Shown here piece by piece: positions 1 through 6,300 of a stretch of 6,535 bases of DNA. Source of the DNA: Candidatus Sifarchaeum subterraneum (GTDB lineage Archaea; Asgardarchaeota; Sifarchaeia; Sifarchaeales; Sifarchaeaceae); assembly GCA_016292335.1 (NCBI GenBank), contig JAECRX010000213.1, forward strand, positions 1 through 6,535, in the 5' to 3' direction. Every line of letters begins with the position of its first letter. Positions within the stretch are counted from its first letter, which is position 1. Under the pieces are notes generated by a model. That model was not told the origin of the DNA, ran no database searches, and saw only the letters and a list, made by a program, of their open reading frames with translations. Made by a program: the position numbers and the translations under genes.

Positions 1-77
1 GAACAGATCGGATCACTAACTATATGAATAAAGAGGTTTAAAAACACCACGGAATACGATAGAAAAAACGCGATTCA

Positions 78-110
78 TCTCCCCCCTGAAGGGAGAGAGC
101 ATTCTCGCTC
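78..110. other. Two adjacent hairpins in a GC-rich patch (possible IS200/IS605-like right end)
   Basis: TCTCCC (78-83) pairs with GGGAGA (91-96) across a 7-base loop. GAGC (97-100) pairs with GCTC (107-110) across a 6-base loop. The patch is clearly richer in GC than its surroundings. Read on the minus strand, the CCCTTCAGGG-type loop followed by GGGAGATGAA resembles the 3' end of TnpB/omega-RNA elements, from memory only. No tnpB gene, zinc finger or catalytic motif is present, so this is at most a solo end or relic. Confidence 0.25.
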
Positions 111-179
111 GAACCCTGTAAGATGAATTTCAAAGAAGAATATGACGTTCTTTCGGAAATAGGTATGGATATATATTCA

Positions 180-344
180 TGAGTTAAGATGGAGAACGGG
201 CATATAGTGTACCCTAATCTTTCTGGCAATATATAAAGCAGCAGCAAAACCACTCGGATTCTTCTTAGAGCTATTTGGCTTATCAAGGATCTCTTCGGCA
301 TTTTTTTTCAAAAAAAATTGTGAGACCTTGGACTTTTTAATGTT
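180..344 (-). pseudogene. Remnant of transcription factor B (TFB/TFIIB-like), C-terminal cyclin repeat
   Basis: Read on the minus strand, this 55-codon open stretch has no start codon and is closed by in-frame stops at 345-347 and 177-179. It contains AEEILDK (299-279) and KNPSGFAAALYIA (263-225). These match the pattern of the second cyclin-like repeat of archaeal TFB, where a helix of the type 'A-EIL-KA' is followed by 'GK-P-GIAAAALYIA'. In intact TFB this repeat helps contact TBP and BRE promoter DNA. Weak similarity may continue past the stop: TYFRKN near 165-148 sits roughly where TFB has its T-I/V-R-x-R-Y helix. No N-terminal zinc ribbon or first repeat is visible, and the HBD promoter lies just upstream. 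I read it as a decayed gene fragment. The family call rests on motif recall only, and a chance match is possible. Confidence 0.5.
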
Positions 345-404
345 CTACGTTTTATTTTTGCTGCTAAATTGACCGAAGAAAGTGAAGCAAGGTATTACTC
401 GCGC

Positions 405-430
405 AAAAAAGATTATATAACATTTATATT
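405..430 (+). promoter_or_regulatory. Archaeal TATA/BRE promoter for the 3-hydroxyacyl-CoA dehydrogenase
   Basis: A purine-rich BRE-like run (405-412) leads into TTATATAA (413-420), and a second TATA-like box TTTATATT lies at 423-430. A start site about 25 bases downstream would fall near 440-455 and give a 5' leader of roughly 45-60 bases carrying the ribosome binding site. The promoter adjoins the 5' side of the TFB-like remnant on the opposite strand. Confidence 0.6.
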
Positions 431-482
431 GAATAAGTCTTTACAATTCATCACATTTTAATAACAGGCTTAAAACGAGAAA

Positions 483-488
483 AGGAGG
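483..488 (+). promoter_or_regulatory. Shine-Dalgarno site AGGAGG deciding the TTG start
   Basis: A perfect AGGAGG ends 10 bases before the TTG at 499. It supports TTG as the true start. The other nearby TTG at 492-494 is in a different frame. Confidence 0.8.
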
Positions 489-498
489 AAATTGAAAG

Positions 499-1353
499 TT
501 GGAAATTAAGAAAATTACTATACTTGGTGCAGGAACTATGGGGCATGGTATTGCTCAAATTGCCGCAACAGCAGGATATGAAATAATTCTAAGAGACATC
601 AAAGATGAATTTCTCAAAGAAGGATTAGATAAAATTAAGTATCGTCTCAATAGGAATGTAGAAAAAAATCGAATGACGCGGGAAGAAGCAGATGAAGCAT
701 TTTCAAGAATCAAAGGAACAACAGATTTAAATGAAGCCTGTAGAGACCCCGACCTCATAATAGAAGCAGTACCAGAAGACATGGAGTTTAAAAAAGGAGT
801 TTACAGAGAAATTGACCCACTCTGCCCAGAAAAGACTATTTTTGCGTCAAATACTTCAGCATTAAGTATTACTGAGATGGCTTCAGTTACGAAAAGACAA
901 GACAAATTCATTGGTATGCATTTCTTCAATCCTCCACAAATAATGAGACTAGTCGAGGTCATTCGGGGGGTTGAAACATCTGATGAAACGACTGAAATTA
1001 TCAAGGATCTTGCTAAGAAATTCGGAAAAACACCAGTTGAGGTGAATGATTTCCCAGGCTTCGTAGTAAATCGAATAGCCTTCCCCATGATAAACGAAGC
1101 AATATTCGCACTTCAAAACGGAGTTGCTACAAAAGAGGGAATTGACAATGCCATAAAACTTGGTTTGAATCATCCTATGGGACCTTTAGAATTAGCAGAT
1201 ATGATCGGGCTCGACGTATTATTGGCTACTGTATTAACACTTTATGAAGAGTACAGAGATTCTAAATATCGACCGGCTCCATTATTAATTAAAATGGTAA
1301 GAGCAGGACATCTTGGGAGAAAAACAGGTAGAGGATTTTACGAGTATTATTAG
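499..1353 (+). CDS. 3-hydroxyacyl-CoA (3-hydroxybutyryl-CoA) dehydrogenase, NAD-dependent
   Basis: This predicted cytosolic enzyme oxidises (S)-3-hydroxyacyl-CoA to 3-oxoacyl-CoA with NAD(P), or runs in reverse, in beta-oxidation or butyrate-type pathways. The N-terminal Rossmann fold starts with GAGTMGHGIAQ (residues 10-20), and Asp33 ends the second strand, which favours NAD. The catalytic residues of the family are all present: Ser120 (SNTS), His141 (GMHFFNP), Glu153 (LVEVI) and Asn191 (FVVNRI). The spacing from His to Glu (+12) and from His to Asn (+50) equals that of the human mitochondrial enzyme. The C-terminal dimerisation domain carries NHPMGPLELADMIGLD (224-239) and ends in GRKTGRGFYEYY. 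At 284 residues it has the usual length of single-domain Hbd/PaaH proteins, with no fused enoyl-CoA hydratase. The start is TTG, supported by AGGAGG 10 bases upstream. It appears to be monocistronic, so acyl-chain preference cannot be inferred from neighbours. Confidence 0.95.
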   Translation: MEIKKITILGAGTMGHGIAQIAATAGYEIILRDIKDEFLKEGLDKIKYRLNRNVEKNRMTREEADEAFSRIKGTTDLNEACRDPDLIIEAVPEDMEFKKGVYREIDPLCPEKTIFASNTSALSITEMASVTKRQDKFIGMHFFNPPQIMRLVEVIRGVETSDETTEIIKDLAKKFGKTPVEVNDFPGFVVNRIAFPMINEAIFALQNGVATKEGIDNAIKLGLNHPMGPLELADMIGLDVLLATVLTLYEEYRDSKYRPAPLLIKMVRAGHLGRKTGRGFYEYY

Positions 1354-1357
1354 TTAA

Positions 1358-1379
1358 GAAGGGATACTTATATCCTTTC
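1358..1379 (+). terminator. Hairpin just after the dehydrogenase stop codon
   Basis: GAAGGGATA (1358-1366) pairs with TATCCTTTC (1371-1379) across a CTTA loop. This gives nine pairs with one G-U wobble, starting 5 bases after the stop. No strong T-run follows directly, so it may serve in 3'-end stability as much as in termination. Confidence 0.5.
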
Positions 1380-1418
1380 ATACACCACATTTTATTAGTG
1401 ATACTTATGTCCACTATA

Positions 1419-1517
1419 GTCTAGTGAAAAATAATCTCGAAATAGGCCACTTGAAATCGACTAGACGTCAAGGAAGATTGCTATTTCATTTTATTCAATG
1501 GCCTATCTAGGCTTTTT
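1419..1517 (+). other. Structured element: 13-bp bulged inverted repeat with a competing hairpin and T-run
   Basis: ATAGGCCA (1442-1449) plus TTGAA (1451-1455) pairs with TTCAA (1494-1498) plus TGGCCTAT (1499-1506). That makes 13 base pairs with a single bulged C at 1450 and a 38-base loop. GCCT (1501-1504) can alternatively pair with AGGC (1509-1512), which is followed at once by TTTTT (1513-1517), so the two folds exclude each other. GTCTAGT (1419-1425) is also complementary to ACTAGAC (1460-1466) inside the loop. It could be a 3' UTR or terminator structure of the dehydrogenase, or a small RNA gene. I do not recognise a known RNA family, and C/D-box or tRNA features are not evident. Confidence 0.45.
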
Positions 1518-1646
1518 CTCACAAAAATATCTTTTTTTGATTTTATCGAGTAATGGACATTAAAAATTAGGTTATGGGCTTAACAAAATTAAGGGACGAG
1601 TAAATTTGTTTCACAAAGTCTAAAAAAAAATATTAGACATAAAGTA

Positions 1647-1685
1647 TCTACCTGAGAGTGGTTGTTTCAGGTAGAATCCTTTTTT
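1647..1685 (+). terminator. Strong hairpin plus T-run between convergent genes
   Basis: TCTACCTGA (1647-1655) pairs perfectly with TCAGGTAGA (1667-1675), and a G-U and an A-T pair extend the stem to 11 bp around a 7-base loop. A T-run (1680-1685) follows 4 bases later. On the minus strand the same stem is followed, after about 15 bases, by a T9 run (complement of 1622-1630). It sits between a plus-strand gene and a minus-strand gene that face each other, so it may stop transcription from both sides. Confidence 0.6.
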
Positions 1686-1765
1686 CTATCAAATGATAAT
1701 TTTCTGTTATATGGGATGTCCTTTCGATCGAACTAGATGAATATCATTGGGAGAACCTCTCACAC

Positions 1766-1900
1766 TTAAGGGATGAGGTCTCTCACAACAGGCCCTATAT
1801 ATGGAACTGAATAAATTTGAAAATATTCTAGGGCAAAGACACCACCAAGTAATATTATAATCAGTAATATAATAATCCCGATGGCTTTACCAGCACCCAT
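1766..1900 (-). CDS. Very small single-span membrane protein, unknown function
   Basis: The product is 44 residues from the chosen ATG at 1900, or 60 residues from the ATG at 1948. It begins MGAGKAIG, continues with one long hydrophobic helix rich in Ile and Leu (about residues 6-25 of the short form), and ends in a short tail, EYFQIYSVPYIGPVVRDLIP. I prefer the internal start because GGAG (1915-1912) lies 11 bases before it and TTTATAT (1955-1949) is placed to start a transcript near 1925. That TATA box directly abuts the upstream ATG and could not serve it. A leaderless message starting at 1948 from the AT-rich box at 1972-1980 remains possible and would add a basic 16-residue N-terminus. 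I do not recognise a family. The codon structure and helix make it a credible gene, but its size calls for caution. Confidence 0.55.
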   Translation of the reverse strand: MGAGKAIGIIILLIIILLGGVFALEYFQIYSVPYIGPVVRDLIP

Positions 1901-1948
1901 TTTTACATCAACTCCATTAATTTTGCGTAAATTATGAGATCTTTTCAT

Positions 1949-1990
1949 ATATAAATGTAATTAGACTCTATTAAAATATTTCAGACTCTA
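1949..1990 (-). promoter_or_regulatory. Likely promoter region of the small membrane protein, with tandem 8-bp repeats
   Basis: TTTATAT (minus strand, 1955-1949) and an AT-rich box (1980-1972) are the TATA candidates. AGACTCTA occurs at 1963-1970 and again at 1983-1990, in the same orientation and 20 bp apart (about two helical turns), flanking the AT-rich box. The arrangement would suit a regulator binding both sites, but this is inference. Confidence 0.35.
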
Positions 1991-2206
1991 CGAGCATCCA
2001 AAAGAATAATCTTTTTTTCCTTAGAGAACCGTGATCACTGAAACAGTGTTTAGCAATGCAAGATCCTACGAAAATGAAAAATATCTATTTATACGAGAAT
2101 TGAGGTGGTATATAGCAAAGGGCACCCCACAGACACTGAATTGAAATAATGTGTTTATGGAACTAAAATTGTAGCTTGAATTAACTGCTAAATCATCGTT
2201 TTATCA
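1991..2206. other. Non-coding spacer, little recognised
   Basis: This spacer lies between the minus-strand anchored protein and the promoter of the small membrane protein. It holds the short hairpin CACTG-AAA-CAGTG (2036-2048), too short for confident function. It also has a TATA-like TATAAATAG on the minus strand near 2088-2096 that could start a transcript towards the small protein. No terminator with a T-run is visible after the anchored-protein gene, although TAA-TGA-TAA stops occur in a row at its end. Confidence 0.4.
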
Positions 2207-3331
2207 TTAATTAGATCTTTGTTTTTTTTTCAAGATCTTATCCAAAAAATAGATTGCACAAAGAAAAAGCATGAATGCTGGAAAAACATAACCCAAAATA
2301 AATGAAGAGATTGAATGTCCTATTAAAAGGTCATGAACTTTTTCAAAAACAACTCTCTCTTCAATCAAAATTTCCATATGAAGAGATGAATTACCCAAGT
2401 TATATGGATTTGCTGAAGTTTGTATGAAATAAATTGTAATGTTAAAAGTATGATTTCCCGCTACTGCTTTAATTGTTGTCACATTTCTATCAAGATATTC
2501 TCCAGAAGTTTTTACAGTTATCTCTATACTTCTGAAAACTTGGCATTTAATTTCTATTTTTTGACTTTCCTGCCAACCTAATTTTTCAGGAAAATTGACT
2601 TCGATTTTTCCAATGGTTCTAAGCCAAAGAAAAATATTCTTTGCTAGATTGAAATTGCTAACGTGAGAAATACAATCATCAATGAAAATATGGTCATCTG
2701 CAATTACAGCAACTCTTCCTTTCTCTATTTTTGATATTGCAGTAATTACATAATGTTTTCCTTTTTCTATTTTCATAATAATTTTTTTCGCAGGTTCTTC
2801 AACATTTAAGCTAGCCCGAGGTTCTCCAGCCCGAATTTTACTGATATTATTTGTTATAGGGGGAAATTTCCAAATACTATTTGTATGCCCGCTTGATGGA
2901 TGTTCTTCTTTGTATGTAATTCCAGAGAATTCTAAATAATTTGAATATGCGTCAGGTTGATTATCGCCGATAAATAATAGGGATCCGCCTTTCTTTACAT
3001 AAGATTCAACTTCAAAAGCTGAATCTTTATCATAAAAAGGTTCAAATAGGATGAAAATGTCGTAAGCTTGTAAATTATCGAGTGAAATTTCTTCATCCTC
3101 ATCAAGCCAAGAAATCTCAGCTTCATTATCTCGGAGCCAATTGAAAATCTTATGTAACGAAACATTCCTTGATTTAACTTTATCCACGAGAATTTTTACT
3201 CCATCAAATTTTTTTATTTCATTGTCTTCTCCTATTTCTGCTATTTTTTCTTGTCCAGCTGTTTTAGTGGGAGGTAATAAAAATAGTATTAGTAGGATTA
3301 AAAATGAAATGACTTTTACGTTGAACTTCAT
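2207..3331 (-). CDS. Secreted, membrane-anchored protein with a degenerate GATase1-like domain
   Basis: This 374-residue protein begins with a signal peptide (hydrophobic residues 7-20, probable cleavage near residue 26). A flavodoxin-like alpha/beta domain follows (about 44-238): VKILVD (45-50), YDIFILFEPF (90-99), VESYVKKGGSLLFIGDN (108-124), KGRVAVIADDHIFIDD (204-219) and NLAKNIFLWL (228-237). This order recalls the DUF4350/IFT52/GldG-like branch of class I glutamine-amidotransferase folds. The nucleophile-elbow Cys of true amidotransferases is absent, so it probably binds rather than catalyses. Residues 240-335 look beta-rich, possibly Ig-like. A membrane helix (about 341-363) and a basic tail, KILKKKQRSN, anchor it with most of the chain outside. 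It carries six N-x-S/T sequons. It lies 15 bases after the transporter gene, with GGAG overlapping the end of that gene's stop region. The natural inference is a partner or accessory of the transporter, but substrate and role are unknown. Confidence 0.7.
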   Translation of the reverse strand: MKFNVKVISFLILLILFLLPPTKTAGQEKIAEIGEDNEIKKFDGVKILVDKVKSRNVSLHKIFNWLRDNEAEISWLDEDEEISLDNLQAYDIFILFEPFYDKDSAFEVESYVKKGGSLLFIGDNQPDAYSNYLEFSGITYKEEHPSSGHTNSIWKFPPITNNISKIRAGEPRASLNVEEPAKKIIMKIEKGKHYVITAISKIEKGRVAVIADDHIFIDDCISHVSNFNLAKNIFLWLRTIGKIEVNFPEKLGWQESQKIEIKCQVFRSIEITVKTSGEYLDRNVTTIKAVAGNHTFNITIYFIQTSANPYNLGNSSLHMEILIEERVVFEKVHDLLIGHSISSFILGYVFPAFMLFLCAIYFLDKILKKKQRSN

Positions 3332-3342
3332 TTACGAGGATT

Positions 3343-3346
3343 CTCC
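3343..3346 (-). promoter_or_regulatory. Ribosome binding site abutting the transporter stop codon
   Basis: On the minus strand the transporter's TAA (3349-3347) is followed at once by GGAGAA, 11 bases before the next ATG (3331). This suggests translational coupling within one message. Confidence 0.65.
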
Positions 3347-6300
3347 TTAATGTTCAAAAATCTTAAACTTTTCTCTTAGAGCTTCTGGCCACCAGTTCCA
3401 TTTTTTCATCAACATCATAATTGAGGGAACAAGAATTAATCTGACAATAGAAGCGTCCAAAAGCACTCCTAAGGCTAGAGCAAATCCAACTTCAACAATA
3501 ATCCATTGCCTTGAAATCATAAGAGTTCCAAATGCAGCAGCCATTATACTTCCACAGGCTGTTATTATTGTTCCTGTTTTTTCTAACGCTTCCATCATTG
3601 CTTCTTCGTCATCTAATCCTTTGTTAACTTCTTCACGCATTCTACTCACGAGAAAAATGTCATAATCCATTCCGAGCCCCAACAAAACAAAAAATAGCAA
3701 TATTGGCACAATCCAATAAACCCCGATTCCAATCTGGGTAACAAAAAGAACAACTCCAAACCCCAATATCCAGCTTATCGAAAGTAATATGGTCAAGATT
3801 AGCCTAAGAGGGGTAAACACAGAGGCGAGCAAGAAGAATAAGACCAAAAAAATACCAATAAACGCGAATGCAGCCATCATCGGTAGTTCACTATTAACCA
3901 TTGTTTTCATATCGTAAGTAGAGGCTGTTGATCCGCCAACTACAATATCAGCTTCTTTAAGTTCCGCATTTTCTTTTTGGAAGTCTTTCAACATTTGCCT
4001 GATTTCCGCTGTTAATTCAAGAGATTCTTGGGAGAGGGGATGTTGGTCAAGGGTAACATAGATGATTGTTGTGTCATTGTCATCGGAAATGAAGGAGGAC
4101 ATTTGGTCAAAAACTGTTTCGTTGTCTTCGTAATCCCAATAATCGATTTGTTCGCCCAATGGTCTTGTTACACTTGAAACATTTTTAACACCAGTTGTGT
4201 TTAGTAAACAGATACTAAGATTATCAAGTGTTTGAAATATTGAAACATTCCAGAGCGTTTGATTCTGGTTTCGGATTAATATTTTAGTGGGTTGAATTTT
4301 CCCTGCCCCAAATTCATCTGAAATAACTTTGAATCCGTTCTTTGAATCTGTCTCTGGTAAAAATTCTATAAAATCATAAGATGTTTTGATATTAATTGCG
4401 AGATAGATAAGAGGAGCTGAAATTATCATAATTATAAGGAAGTAATGTTTTGATCTCTTCGTAATTTTTTGGCCAATTCTTCGAAGCCTACTTCCACTTT
4501 TCTTTTCCGGATTTACCCTTTTGTCTAAAGATCTTGGCCACCAGATCAGATCACCAATAACTAGTAAAATAGATGGGACTAGGGTGAGTGCTGCGATTAA
4601 TGATGTAAAGATTCCTACAGTCAATGCAATGGAGAACATTCTCAAGAATCCAAAGGACGAAAGAGACATCGATCCAAAACCTATCATCACCGTCATGGCA
4701 CTTGATGCCACAGCCTTTCCTGTGTGCTCAATAGTAATCCGAATTGCTTCCTTTTTGTTTTTTCCTTTTCCTAGTTCTTCTAGATATCTCGACATAAGGA
4801 AAATACAATAATCTGTTCCTGCCCCAAACATACTTGCTGTCAAATAATTCAAGAAGGTGTAATGAATCTTTAACCCAATTAGAAACAGTATAAAAATAAA
4901 ACCTTGGGCAACTATTAGTGCAATACCAATAGATGCCAATGGGACTACAGGAGATAAAATAGATCTGAGAATGAGAAATAAGAGGATTAATACTAAAACT
5001 ATTGTTACCACGTCCATATACACGGTCTCTACGGCGGATACCTCTCTCATATCCTTTTCAAAGGCAGCGTCACCAGTTATATACGTTTCAACATCACTTA
5101 AGTCATATCCACTCTTCTTCATATCTTTCTTTGTTATTTCAATGTTTTCACTTATCTCATCAATACTATCTGACACCTTATCTGATTCTTCACTAAATTC
5201 CACATTAATAAGAGTTGTATCGTTATCTTTACTAATGTAAATGTTAACAAGCCCATCAGGTATGTCTAAAGGATTTTCGGAAATGAGTCTCTCTGTATAG
5301 TTTGCAGCTAATATTTCAAATTCTTCATCAAACCATTTCTCATCACCACTTTCACCTAAATCATATACATCGAAAATTAAATCCATAATAAAATCTTCAT
5401 CAACTTCAACGCTAGCAGAATCATCACCAATAAAATCAGAAATTGATAGGTCTTCAAAAAGTATTTCAAGAAGGTCTTTATCGTAATCCCAAGTGTTTTT
5501 GAGACTTGTAAAATCGTCATGGATTTCTTCTATTATTGCTGTTACATAATTAACAGAAAGAGTCGAGATAGATGCTGGTATATATGAAGACATGACAAAA
5601 GTCGTGTCGTTAGTTTTAAAATCTGCTCCAATTCCGTAAACCATTTCAAGAAGCGGACTCATCTCTTGAGGAAAAAGTCCTCCAGCAATCAGGCTATCAA
5701 TTACATTGTCAACATAAGTCTCCTGATTTGTTACATTCGGAAAATCATATACATTGAAATTTTTTAATAAAGTGTAAGTATGATTAATTTTTGCTAAAGT
5801 AGCATTGTTATAAATGTGGGTCTTATTTGGATTTGCTCCCATTCCCCAAGCAATATATGAAATATGTCTCCATTCTGGTTCATATATAGTTCCTATGTAA
5901 TCTGCCTGAGTTTGGTTGCTCGGATCACATCCCTCTGGAAAGAAGGTTGTATTGTTTAGCAATTTGTAAATATCATAGAACGTTGTATTGAAGGATCTAT
6001 ACAAGTCGCCATACCATGTTTCATTTTCCATTATTGCTCGGATGGTAGAATTACTACTACGGATTTTAGAATTATCTCCCAAATGAAAAATTTCATCATA
6101 AAAAATTATCTCATTTGCTGTTAATCCTGATGTGAGCATTCCAAGCATATCGGTTTGAGGCGTTGGGGAATAACTAGATTCATTATAAATATCCATTCTT
6201 GGATCCCAAACGCCATAATAAATTTCAGTTGCATTACCATTTATAAACGTGGTCATATTTGCCTCTACAGCTAGGTTATAGTAATCTGAGTCAGTTGCAT

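Larger units (their letters stand above)
1354..1765. other. Non-coding spacer between convergent genes
   Basis: This spacer contains no supportable reading frame. Apart from the three structures listed separately, it is AT-rich. It also holds small hairpins: TTTGT/ACAAA at 1605-1617 and GTCTAA/TTAGAC at 1618-1638 spanning an A-run. A further stem runs over its right edge: GAGAACCTC (1751-1759) pairs with GAGGTCTCTC (1775-1784) through nine pairs and one bulged C, and encloses the stop codon of the small membrane protein. Confidence 0.6.

Noticed and set aside
86..120. tRNA-like TTCGA motif on the minus strand
   Set aside because: The bases around it cannot form a T-arm, and no acceptor or anticodon stems are found nearby.
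38..301. 87-codon minus-strand reading frame as a real gene
   Set aside because: It has no ribosome binding site, no recognisable family and an odd composition. A neighbouring minus-strand frame over the same bases shows TFB-like motifs, which makes this frame a probable shadow.
555..1173. Minus-strand reading frames opposite the dehydrogenase
   Set aside because: They lie entirely within a confidently identified gene and have no family features.
2085..2150. Short plus-strand frame after a TATA-like box and GAGGTGG
   Set aside because: The possible products are about 14 residues and have no supporting feature. The TATA match is common in AT-rich DNA.
3141..3350. 69-codon plus-strand frame over the start of the anchored protein
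   Set aside because: It is antisense to the signal peptide and N-terminal domain and has no start signals of its own.
4521..5240. Plus-strand reading frames opposite the transporter
   Set aside because: They are shadows of the minus-strand gene, which has clear domain structure. They lack start signals and give low-complexity products.
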